Assembly (NCBI GenBank): GCA_965222855.1
Contig: CBDCUL010000013.1
Span: 1 to 38,978, forward strand
Origin: JABABV01 sp965222855
Lineage (GTDB): Bacteria; Bacillota_I; Bacilli_A; Mycoplasmatales; JABABV01
Direction: 5' to 3'
DNA length: 38,978 bases
The notes beneath the pieces were generated by a model, which was given only the letters and a program-made list of their open reading frames with translations, did no database searches and had not been told where the DNA came from. Positions 18,908 through 29,816 of this stretch are shown in pieces. The position numbers and the translations under genes are program-made. Within the stretch, counting starts at the first letter, position 1, and every line of letters starts with the position of its first letter.

Positions 18908-21900
18908 ATCAAAAATCTAATTAAATCAGCCTTTAGAGCCATTGGTTTCAACAAAATCCCAATGATTGCTTTAACTGTGATGATTTTCTTTACGTCTGCA
19001 GTTTTTACATTATTAAACGATACTTCAAACTCTTTTCAAAAATCTTATGATAATTTTGTTAAAGTCGGAAATCTTCATGATTTCACAGTGAAAGAAAATT
19101 TTTCAGTAACTGGTGAAGTAAACTACAATGTAAATGATTCTGTTAATAATAAAGATTATTACAATATGAAGTTATTACCAATTAATAATAAAAAAATAAC
19201 TTCTCAAGATTACACATTGAATATTAACAACAAAAATACCAATTTACTATTTAAAAAAACTACAACAAAAGACAACACTAATCCAAAAATTTTAATTGAC
19301 AATAGTGCCGGAGCAATTTCTGTCACAGATGAAAAATCAAAAACTACTACAACAATTAATAGTAGCGGAAGCAATGCAGCAACTTTTAAAAATATTATTA
19401 ATGATCTAAATACTAATTCAGATGATATTAGTAATACTAAAGTCGTTATTAATATGAGTTGAGATAAAAGTAAAACAACACTGTCTTACTTAGATTACTT
19501 TAATACATTAGCACAATTGGGTTCTGATACAACAAAAGCGCCATTCGTGGTTAATGTTGATAGTAAAATTCAAGCTAGTATTAATCGCTATTTATATACT
19601 AATAGCAATCAAAAAACTACATTAGAAAATAGCATTAAAAGTTCAGAACAATATAATTTTATTCAAAAAATTAAAAACTCTGATACGTATAGTGGTCTAA
19701 ATTTAGATCAATTTAACGCAATCAATATTAATAGTTCGGCTGATAACAATTATTACAAAGTTGTTTCAGTTCAAAATCATTATGATGTTGCAAATACATC
19801 TGGTGCAACTAATAATAAGTTACCAATTAATAACACTGATAATTGAAGTGCCAAAACAATTGATAAACTTAATGTATTTAGTGGTTCAGGATTACCTGCG
19901 CCAGATAAATATAGCGTTTTAAAATCAAATTTATTAGCTCAGATTATGGTTAAAACACCAAAACTAAATAAAAATACTATAGCCTGAGACGATCACGGTT
20001 CTTCAGTTATTGCTAACTGAGGATCAACGATACCGGCATCAAACAGTATTAAATCAATATCTGCAACAGTTGCAAATATTTCACCCGGTTTTGCAAAGGC
20101 CCATTATAAAACAGCGCTAAGTTCATCATTATCAGATCAACTAAATCAATTTTTAGCTGAAGGTCAAGGTAATGGTAAATATGACTTTACTGCTTATTTA
20201 ACATGATTAAATAATTTACCAGATCAATATAAAGTTAAAGTTGATAATACTTCTTTCGTAATTCGTGGAATTAGTTTAAGTCCTGACTTTATGTATCCCG
20301 TAATGGATTCTAAACATCTAACACCAAACCCATCAAATGAAGCATTAGTTTATACAGATTGAAGAGGTTATGAAGGAATTCATACGGCATTCCGTACTAA
20401 TCCAATTGAAAAATTTTTAGTTGGAACTTTTGCATCAGGCAGTAGCTCTGCTCAAAAAACAAAAGTATTAAATTGAATTAATACACAAGCACGTCAAGTG
20501 ATGAATTTCCCAACTAATGTTAAAATTGCTAGTTTAAATAACGATTTTAAAAATAGTGGAATTGCTGCTGCAAGAATTGGTTTTATTAGCACTTTAGTTA
20601 GCGCTATTAATCACATTTCTTTAGCAACAATTATATTCTTAATTGCTCTAACTGCATTTGTCAGTATTATTATTACATCAAAATATATTTCATCAAGAAA
20701 ATCAAGCTTAGGAATTTTAAAATCACTCGGTTACAGTAATTTTAAAATCGCTAGTTCATTATTAGTATTTAGTATCATCGCGTCTTCAATTGGAGCAACG
20801 ACTGGATACTTACTTGGATTATCATTACAAAATCAAATGATTGGTTTATTTGTTAATTATTGAACAATCCCAACAGATACGATTAGTTTCTCATGAGTAT
20901 CGTTTACAACGATGTTTGTGTTACCAATTATTGGTTTAAGTTTATTAACATATCTTGTTGCATTTATTAAATTACGCGAAAAACCAACTGTCTTAATTAA
21001 TCCATCTTCAGGATTTAAAATTAATTTTATTGCCCGTCATTTTACCAAAATTTTCAATGGCTTTAAAGCAACTAGAAAATTTAAATATTCACTAGCTTTT
21101 TCTTCAATTACAAAATTATTAACTTTATCAGCAATAATTGGAGGAACAATTACAACGGCAACATTCTATTTATCAAATCATAATTCGTTTATTGATGCTC
21201 AGAAAAATACGCAAGCTGAAAAAGCGTATAAATTTTCAATTGATTTAGAAACACCAACAATTGAAGGTGGCGATTATCGAGCAGTACCGTTTAAACAATT
21301 AGGATTCACTCCCGATCCAAACGATTATAAAAACAATAAAAATCCACTATCAACCCCATATATTCAAGCAGCGCTATCAACTAAAGCAAACCCATCTATA
21401 AAAACCGATTCAATTTATGGAGTTAATCCAAATTATCAATATATGCCAACTCTAAATGCTCTAACACAACCAGGAAAATTAGGAAATCTTCATTTCCCAA
21501 CTATGTTAGATGGAGCCGGAGCTTCTGGAGATCCTTATTACTTAGAACAACATGTTCAAACTAAATTTGGATTAAGATCTTACAATAGTATGGTTGATGC
21601 TTGACAAGTGGCTGTTTCAAAAATGCCACCGAACCAACGAAACGCAATGAATCATCAATACAATCAAATGATTTCAGCTTTAAAAACTGATACAACAAAT
21701 AACATTACTTACACCGATCCAAACAATAAATCTAATTCTAAACCAGTCACAAGCAAAGTTAATGTTATTGCGGATATTTTTTATGATAAAAACAATAACT
21801 TAAAAAGTTTATCAAGTGGTAAATATAGTAGTTGAAAAGATAGTGGTATGGGACCATCTAGTCCATTCCTATCTTTAATGACTTTCGGAATGAAACATTA

Positions 21901-23329
21901 TGATTCATATCGTTTAGACTATGGTTATGTACCGTTAGAAAATAACGATGAAACTTACACTGATATTAATGGTCCAATTTATTCAATCAACGGATCTACT
22001 AATGTTAGTCGTGAAGATGGTAAAGAGCTCGGTGACCAAAAAGTTATGGGGATCACTGATGGTTCTAAGTTTATTAAATTATTACATCATAACAGTTCAA
22101 TTAACCACTTATTGTTTAACAACAGTAGTTCAACGCCCTTAATCGTTAACCAATTTGCTAAGAAACAATATAACTTACATGTTGGGGATGATATTAGTTT
22201 TAAAGTTAAAAACGATATTTATCGTTTTCAACGTAAAATTAAAGACAATCCATTATGAACGCATGCTGGAATTGTCCAAAAAGATTACAAAAACCAAAAA
22301 ATAGCCAATTTTCAAATTGTTGGTATCAACGATAGTTATCAAGGTTCAGAATTCTTTACATCACAATCACTTGCTAATAAAGCACTTGGTTTTCAAGCGA
22401 TGCAAAGTTCTTTAACAAATATTAAAGGAACTGATTATGACGTCCCTACGGACCGTAATAACCAATTCCCAATCGAAGATCCGAGATCACCTTCTTACAA
22501 TCACGGTATTATTAAAAGTGATTTCTCTAGTGCTAACAGCATTAACACGTTTATCGCTGATGATGAGCAAGGCAGAAACCAAAAAGTCCATTTTAATGGA
22601 ATTTTTTCAAACAATGATACTGCAACTTATTTAAGTAAATCAATGAACGTTTATTCACCATCAGGGTTATATCCCGCAATGGATACTTTTGATCCTCATG
22701 ATGCTAATGCGGTTACTTTATTATCTAATCCCAAAACAATCAATGCTTTTAAAGGTTTAAATATTATTGGGAATAATAATTTAAAAAGTAATGCAACAAA
22801 CGCTAACAACATGATCACGGATTTTAATAATGTTTATGGTAAATCAATTTACTTATCTGCAGTTATTAACGTCGATCCTAAAGACGCTAGTGATTTTATG
22901 TTTTCAAATTTCACCCATATTGAAAATAAAATTGAAAAAATAATTTTCATTACAATGTTAATTATTGCGACAATTATTACAATTACCGCTTCTAATATGA
23001 TTATCGCTGATAATAAATATTTGATTTCAAATTTAAAAATCTTAGGATTTAGAAATCGCGAAATTTCAAATATGTTTTTATCAATCTATATTCCAGCGAT
23101 CTTCTTTGGAGTCCTCCTCGCTATACCACTAGTATCATGATTAATTAAAATATTTAATTTTACAATCTTTAAAAATACTTCAATTTACATTTTATCACCA
23201 TTACATTGATGATACTTCGCTATCTCTTTAGGCGCAGTTGGAGTTATCTTTGGATTTACATATTTATTAGCTTGAAGATCTTTATCTAAACGTAAAGCGA
23301 TAGAAATTTTAAAAGAAGGGGGCAATTAA
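18908..23329 (+). CDS. Giant FtsX/MacB-type ABC transporter permease, AUC start
   Basis: 1473 residues in a single frame with many TGA tryptophans. N-terminal helix (about 15-38) in KNLIKSAFRAIGF-type sequence, then about 530 external residues. A first FtsX block of three helices follows (from about residue 545: TIIFLIALTAFVSIIIT, ASSLLVFSIIASSIGATTGY, then a third). A second helix near residue 735 is followed by a second large external domain, and the C-terminal FtsX block (TMLIIATIITITASNMI) ends in RSLSKRKAIEILKEGGN, the usual FtsX tail. Mollicutes carry such permeases with a LolD/MacB-like ATPase; the substrate is unknown. A TAA at 18902-18904 and GGAGG at 18894-18898 force the start to ATC at 18908; the first ATG (18962) would delete half of the first helix. 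Confidence 0.88.
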
Positions 23330-23332
23330 TAT

Positions 23333-24277
23333 ATGACTATCAACAAAAATAACAAATGAAAAAAACTATACGATAAACAATATAAAAAACAAAATTTAAA
23401 AACTGATGCCCAAACATTGCGCAAAGAATATAAAGAACATCGTGATTATGATAAAATCTTAATTGATGAAAATAATGATAAAAAAACTAATAAAAAATTA
23501 TGTAAAAAAATTAAGAAACAAAATCAAAAACGTAAAGGATTAATCAAGTCACAAAACAAACCTGACTATATTATTGAAGCGAAAAACTTAAACAAATATT
23601 ATACTAATGGTAATATGTTTTCACATATTTTAAAAAATATTAATCTCGAAATTAAAAAAGGTAAATTTGTAGTAATTCTTGGACCATCTGGTTCTGGAAA
23701 AACAACGCTACTTAATGTAATTTCAGGATTAGATCGCTCAACTGATGGTGATTTAATCGCACTAGATTATAATTTATCATATATGAACAATAAACAATTG
23801 ACTGAGTTTCGTCGTTACAATACCGGTTTTATCTTTCAAGAGTATTATTTGCTACCTAACTTAACAGCTGTCGAAAACGTTCAAATTGGCTCTTATTTAC
23901 AAAAAGATAAAAAGCAAATTATTTCAGCTCATTCTATTTTTGAAAAAATTCAAATGATTGAACATGCTAAAAAATTGCCATCACAACTATCTGGTGGACA
24001 ACAACAACGAGTTTCAATTGCGCGCGCAATTACAAAAAATCCCAAATTATTATTTGCGGATGAACCAACAGGAGCACTGGATCATAAAGTTGGACTTGAA
24101 GTTTTAAAAACATTAAAAGATATTAACAAAGAATTCAATATGACAGTAATTTTAGTAACTCATAATGTTAAGATTGCAAAAATCGCTGATATGATTATTA
24201 AAATGAAAGATGGTGAAATCGATAATATAGTTCATAATAACAAACCTATTGCATTAAAAGATGTTAAATGAGCTTAA
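23333..24277 (+). CDS. ABC transporter ATPase (LolD/MacB type) with lysine-rich N-extension
   Basis: 314 residues, partner of the preceding permease, 3 bases away. Residues 1-78 are a strongly basic, Lys-rich extension (KKLCKKIKKQNQKRKG region) not found in standard LolD/MacB ATPases. The ABC domain starts at about 79: Walker A GPSGSGKTT (about 117-125), Q-loop FIFQEYYLLPNLTA, signature LSGGQQQRVSIARA, Walker B LLFADEPTGALD, and H-loop VTHN. TGA codons at 23357-23359 and 24269-24271 read as W, the last giving the ending VKWA. The basic extension may bind the membrane, the permease or nucleic acid; unknown. The operon ends at the terminator at 24291. Confidence 0.93.
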
Positions 24278-24290
24278 AATATAACCAAAT

Positions 24291-24318
24291 AAAAAAAACA
24301 CTTTTTAGTGTTTTTTTT
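24291..24318 (+). terminator. Rho-independent terminator after the FtsX/ATPase operon
   Basis: A-run plus ACACT (24291-24302) pairs with AGTGT plus an eight-T run (24307-24318) around a TTTT loop. The A/T symmetry means it could end transcription from either strand. Confidence 0.85.
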
Positions 24319-24345
24319 ATTTTTGTTTAAAAATCCATTATTTTT

Positions 24346-24354
24346 TGTTATAAT
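24346..24354 (+). promoter_or_regulatory. Extended -10 promoter of the nucleoside transporter operon
   Basis: TGTTATAAT at 24346-24354 (TATAAT at 24349-24354), with TTTAAA at 24326-24331 as a possible weak -35 at 17 bases. It is the same extended -10 sequence as the tmRNA promoter, and lies between the terminator and the lipoprotein gene. Confidence 0.6.
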
Positions 24355-24412
24355 GATAATTGTATAAAAAAATCTATAAAAATCTATTAATATAAAAATT
24401 CAAGGAGTAAAA

Positions 24413-25745
24413 ATGAAACCGAATATTAAAAAATTCATATTTTTATCGGCTGCAGGCACAATTGTCACATCTTGTGCGCTGTCGCTTACTTCTTGTTCTT
24501 GAAATAAGGGTAGTGTTGTGCGTTTAGTTACTGATTCTGGGGCGATCTCAGATAAATCATTTAACGAATCAGCATATAATTCTCTTGAAGATATTATGGG
24601 GACTAAATCTCCGCGACAAAATACATGATACAGACCGCAAACTAACTTAGCTAATTCAATAGCTAATGGTTATCGTGCGGCCGAAGCAACCGGGGCCAAA
24701 TACATTTTGGCGCCCGGTTTTTATCATGTTGCGGCAGTCCAAAAATATTGTGAAGAACAGAAAAATAGTCAATTACATTGAATTTTAGCCGATGCAGACG
24801 GAAGCTTGGATTCACCTTCTGGACATAAATTAGTTGGTAATCGAGTTTCTGGGATTATTTTTAATATGAAATTAACGTCTTATATGGGAGGGTTTTATAG
24901 TGCTTATCGAGCTCAAGAATTCGATAAGCCAATGGTGGGAACATATGGTGGAGGAGACTTTCCAGGTGTTACCGATTATAATCTAGGTTGATTAGCAGGA
25001 GTAAAAGGGGCGAATGCATTTAATTTAGCAAGCCACAATTCTGCTTGAAAATCAGTAGGGGTCGCTAAATTTGCTTCTGCTGAATCATGAACAGATTCAG
25101 GATTTGAATCTGTTTCGGGCGCAATCCAAAAAACTAAGGTTTTACTAGCTAAGGGTGCAAATGTTATTATGCCAGTTGCGGGTAATGAAACTTCCGGTAC
25201 TTTAAAAGCAATTACAGAAACCGGGAAAAACGCCATAGTTTTAGGTGTAGATACAGATATGTCTCTACAATACCCTTCATATAAAAAATATTTTTTTACA
25301 TCAATTTTAAAAAATGTTACTTTTGCTATGGATGCAATTTATCTAAAAGATGTCGAAAACATCAACGTTATAAATTCTAAATCAACCAATACTGCAGCTA
25401 AAGGAGCCTTTAGTAGATTCGGTGGTAAAGATGCTGGTTTTGTTGATAAAAAAGGTAATATTGATTTGACTAATTCAAACATCAAACCATTTGGTACAAA
25501 TACATTCGGAGCCATTTCAAATCATTTTACAGGAATGTCAAAATTAAATTGAAAAGGTACTAAAAAAACAACTGATGTTCCAAAAGCAATGGCTTATTTA
25601 GCACTTCATAATTCTGTTGCAAAAAAACGGAAACACTAAATGAGAAAATGATTGAGTAGCTAACCATAAAAACGAAACAAATGGTTTAACTTGAGATGCT
25701 TTTTTACAAGACAGTGTTTTGAAAAACTGAAACGAAGGGGTGTAA
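24413..25745 (+). CDS. BMP/PnrA-family nucleoside-binding lipoprotein, frameshifted near the end
   Basis: Substrate-binding lipoprotein of a nucleoside ABC importer. The basic N-terminus and hydrophobic core carry two lipobox-like sites, TIVTSC and SLTSC. VTDSGAISDKSFNESAYNS is the conserved start of BMP/PnrA proteins, and ILAPGF- and ILADADG-type segments follow. Frame 1 stops with TAA at 25637-25639 (VAKKRKH). From the run of seven A at 25621-25627 another frame continues as KNGNTKWENDWVANHKNE and on to LKNWNEGV with TAA at 25743-25745, clearly the proper C-terminus with TGA tryptophans. Removing one A restores 443 residues. It is either a sequencing error, or slippage at the A run. ATPase and permeases follow directly. 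Shine-Dalgarno AAGGAG at 24402-24407. Confidence 0.88.
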
Positions 25746-25749
25746 CTAA

Positions 25750-27333
25750 ATGTTAAGAGATAATAGCCTTAAGAAATGAAATTATGCTATTGAAATGATC
25801 GGTATTAGCAAAAAATTTGGCTCAATTGTAGCTAATGATAAAGTAGCTTTACAAGTTAAAAAAGGTGATATTCACGCTATTGTTGGTGAAAACGGCGCTG
25901 GAAAATCAACTTTAATGTCAGTTTTATTTGGAATTAATGAACCTGATGCAGGATATATAAAAATCAATGGTAAAGAAGTGGATATTAAAAACCCAATTCA
26001 TGCAAATGAATTGGGAATCGGTATGGTACATCAGCATTTCCAATTAGTACACAATTACACTGCTTTAGAAAATATTGCTCTAAGTAATATACCGGTAACT
26101 AATTTAAAAATACCTTGAGTTATGAATCTATCACAAGCTAAATCAAAAATATTAGTATTAATGAAAAAATATAATTTTCATTTTGATTTAAAAACAACAG
26201 TTGAAAATAGTCCAATCTCAACTCAACAAAAAATTGAAATTATGAAAATGCTTTATCAAAATTCGGAAATTTTAATTTTTGATGAACCAACAGCTGTCTT
26301 GAATCCTAGTGAAATAAAAGAATTTTTAAAAATTATTAAACATTTTAAAACACTAGGAAAAACGATCATATTAATTACGCATAAATTAAAAGAAATTGAA
26401 GAAGCAGCTGATATGGTTACTATTTTAAGAGCGGGGAAAAGTATAAAAACATTCCCTAATAAAACACTTTCTCTATCAGAAGTAGCCAATTTAATGGTTG
26501 GCCGTTCTGTTAAAACTATCAGAAATAATTACAGTAAAATATCTGATAAAAAAATCTTAGAAATTAAAAATATTTCTGTTAAAAAAACGATGAACCAAAA
26601 AGGGTTAGCACTAGATAATTTATCACTTAATATTAATGCTGGGGAAATTTTGGCAATCGCCGGAGTTGAAGGTAATGGCCAAGTTGAACTAGCTGAAGTA
26701 TTGATGGGGATGCAAAAATTACAAAGTGGATCAATCAATCTTGATAAAAGAGAAATTTCAAAATTAAATACTAAAAAACGTTATAACATTGGAATGTCAT
26801 ATGTTCCTGAAGATCGCCATCGTTATGGAATTATTCTTGATTTTCCAATATCAGATAATTTTGTATTACAAAATTATGATCGTCAACCATTTAGTAATTG
26901 TTTTGGAATTTTACGTAAATCATTTATCAAAAATTATTCTGAAAACATTATTAAAAATTATGATATTAGAGGGGTCCGTCACCATACTCAATTAATCAGA
27001 TCACTTTCAGGAGGAAATCAGCAAAAAGTTGTTATTGGCCGCGAAATTGAGCGGAAACATAAACTAATTATTTTCTCTCAACCCACACGTGGTTTAGATG
27101 TTGGAGCAATTGAATATATTCATGAAAAAATTTTACAAGAAAAATCAAAAGGCAATGCCGTATTGCTAATTTCTTATGAATTAGATGAAGTTTTAGCTTT
27201 AGCAGATACAATAGCAGTTTTAAATTCTGGAAAAATAGTTGGATTAAAAGCAGCTAAAAATATTACTAGAGAACAAATTGCTATATTAATGATTAATAAG
27301 AATAATTTACAAAAGGAGAATGTGTATGAATAA
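25750..27333 (+). CDS. Nucleoside ABC transporter ATPase, two ABC domains
   Basis: 527 residues, YufO/NupB-like. Domain 1 has Walker A VGENGAGKST, Q-loop MVHQHFQLV and Walker B ILIFDEPTAVLN, but a degenerate signature (SPISTQQKIEIMK instead of LSGGQ-type). Domain 2 has a degenerate Walker A (AGVEGNGQVEL, no GKS/T), a good signature LSGGNQQKVVIGREI, and IFSQPTRGLDVGA. This pairing of one intact P-loop with one intact signature matches the known asymmetry of nucleoside and sugar importers of this family. Start ATG 25750 has GAAGGGG upstream within the lipoprotein gene. TGA codons at 25777-25779 and 26116-26118 read as W. Overlaps the next gene by 8 bases. Confidence 0.94.
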
Positions 27334-28840
27334 AATAAAAAATTATTTTAGATACTCTTTGGGTTCTTCATTAGCTTCTTGTAAATCATCAATATTAGCA
27401 ATATTATGTGGCTTATTAGCTGCATCAGTATTAATGTTAATTAGTAATGTAAACCCTATAAAATCAGTATTTTGTTTATTTGTTGGTGGTTTCAACCATT
27501 TCTATATCAAAGAAACGATGGCAAATTTTGCAATTTATGGATTGGCAGGATTAGCGATTGCAATTTCATTTAAATCAGGAATCTTCAACATTGGAGTTAC
27601 TGGGCAAATGTTGATAGGCGGAGGTTTAGCTGCTTATATTGGAATCGTTGCTTCCAAAGTTAATGGCGGGGGCGGGATGCACTTTTTAGGAATCATTGTT
27701 TGTGTTGTTGTTGCGGCAATCGCCGGATCGCTAACAGCGATATTTGCAGGTCTTTTAAAAGTTTGATTTAGAGTGCACGAAGTAGTATCAACAATTTTAT
27801 TAAATTGAGCAATTTATTACTTTATTCGCTTTTTATTTAGACCATTCGCAAAGAGTGCAGTACATAAACCTGCAACTATAAATTCAAGTCCAATCGGACA
27901 TATATGACGACTAGTTATTTCGAATAACGGAACTGGTGTAGGTTGAATTGTTGGTATAATCCTTTTATTGCTATGCGCAGTAATTGTGTATTATATTATT
28001 AATTTATCAAAAACAGGATTTGGATTCAGAATGTTAGGAGCAAATAGAGATGCTTCTAAATATTCAGGATTAAGCATTAAAACAAACACCATTATTACAA
28101 TGGGTATTTCTGGAGCAATAGCCGGAATTGCTGGAGCAGTATTATATTGTGGATATATTGGTTATATACCTAACTTTCAAGCTTTTCCACAATTTGGATT
28201 TATTGCAATCGCAATTGCTTTATTAGGATTTAATAATCCAATTGGAGTGTTATTTGCAGCATTATTTTATGCAGCTATGAAATCAGGCGGGTCATATGCT
28301 CAAGCAGCTGCCGGAGTAAACCAAACAATTATGCAACTATCAATTGGTACAATTATTTATTTTGCAGCATTATCTGCCTTATTTATTAAATTTAAACCAA
28401 TTATTTGATTACGTAAAACTCACTTTAGATTATGTAACAAAGAATTCAATGTTATTAATAAAACATATCAAGAAAATGTTAAAAATCTAAAAAATAAATA
28501 CAAAACAATTATAGATGAATCAAAAATTCTTTTCTTAGAAAATCGCCATAAAGGGTTTGCAATGATTAAAGAAAATCAGCAAGAAATTTATGATATTCAG
28601 AAAACTATTGATTATAAAAAAGCTGATTTCGAAGAAAAAGAAGCACAGATTTCCAATCTTAAAAAAGATTTAAACGACGATCTAAAAGAGATGGGATATT
28701 CAAAACATTATGAAAATAAAAAATTATTTCAACATAATTTAAAAATGTTAAAACAAGAATTAAAATTAAATTTAGAAGAAAAATTCAATAAATATAAATT
28801 GGTAAAAAATAAAAGGAGTGTGGTTGATAATGTTGCTTAA
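27326..28840 (+). CDS. Nucleoside ABC permease 1 with coiled-coil C-terminal extension
   Basis: 504 residues. The first ~355 are a BPD-type permease of the nucleoside importer group (YufP/NupC-like), with about ten helices and the motif FKSGIFNIGVTGQMLIGGG. From about residue 360 a hydrophilic tail of ~145 residues follows, Lys/Glu-rich with heptad-like pattern (for example ADFEEKEAQISNLKKDLND), probably a cytoplasmic coiled coil. Start: ATG at 27326 is 7 bases after AAGGAG (27313-27318), while ATG 27320 is too close. Several TGA tryptophans. From memory the equivalent protein of M. genitalium is also about 500 residues, so the tail may be common in Mollicutes. Confidence 0.9.
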
Positions 28841-29810
28841 TTCTTTAATGATTACAACAAAAGGCCTGAGTGCTACAACAGCAGGAGTAACTTTAAGTAT
28901 TTTGATGTTTATTAGTATCTTTGCCATTGCTGCAATTGGTGGATTATTTTCTGAACGATCAGGAATATTCAACATTGCAATTAATGGAATGATGATTATC
29001 GGAGCACTATCATATGCAGTCATCGCAAGTCATGTTAAAGGAAATGAATGAAATCAACTTTGAATCATTTTCGCAGCAGGATTAATATCAGCAGTGTTTG
29101 CTTTATTACACGGACTCGCTTGTATTCGATTTAAAGCTAATCAAATTATTTCGGGGACAGCACTAAATTTACTAGCACCTGGGATATCTTTATTTTGAAT
29201 TACTGCAATCGAACACAAATCACGTATCATTGCAACTTATAGTCCTTTAAGTTTTAGTAGCAATTATGCTAAAGTAGGACATTTAATCAACTTACCAATT
29301 ATTTTATCTGTAATCGTTTTCGTTGTTGGTTGATTAGTATTATATAAAACACCATTTGGTTTCAAATTGCGTGCTTGTGGAGAAAATCCATACGCATTAG
29401 CATCAGTTGGAATCAATGTCAATCGCATTAGATATATTGCACTAGCAATATCTGGTTTCTTAGCAGGAATTGGGGGAGCTATATTTGTTCAATCTATTGC
29501 AGAATTCCATGGATTAATTAATGGTCTAGGATTTATTGCGCTAGCTATTCTAATATTTGGACGTTGACGAATTAAATGAGTGTTCTTGAGTGCGATATTC
29601 TTTGGATTTTTAGAAGGAATTGCTAATAGTAAAGGATTATTAGGTGTTGGTGTTGGGGCTCACAGCTTCTGATATAAAGTTGCACATGTAGACCCTAACT
29701 TATTCTTTATTTTACCATTCGCAATCTCTATTCTCGCCCTAATATTTACTTCCTTTAAAGCATACGGTCCTAGAGCGGCTGGACAAGTTTATGATAAATC
29801 TAAGAGGTAG
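28830..29810 (+). CDS. Nucleoside ABC permease 2
   Basis: 326 residues, second membrane subunit of the importer (YufQ/NupC-type). ERSGIFNIAINGMMIIGAL is the family's conserved loop (about 37-55), and LRACGENPYALASVGINV the cytoplasmic coupling segment. Eight or more hydrophobic helices; several TGA tryptophans, including GRW near residue 246 and W in HSFWYK. Start ATG 28830 overlaps the end of permease 1 by 11 bases; AAAGGAG at 28812-28818 lies 11 bases upstream, and GTG 28818 and TTG 28824 are less likely. With the lipoprotein and ATPase it completes an importer likely to feed purine and pyrimidine salvage. Confidence 0.93.
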
Positions 29811-29816
29811 TTATTT

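Noticed and set aside
24976..25236. Minus-strand open frames inside the BMP, lysS, tatD, HAD and other genes
   Set aside because: They are shadows of well-supported plus-strand genes, with no family motifs or ribosome sites.
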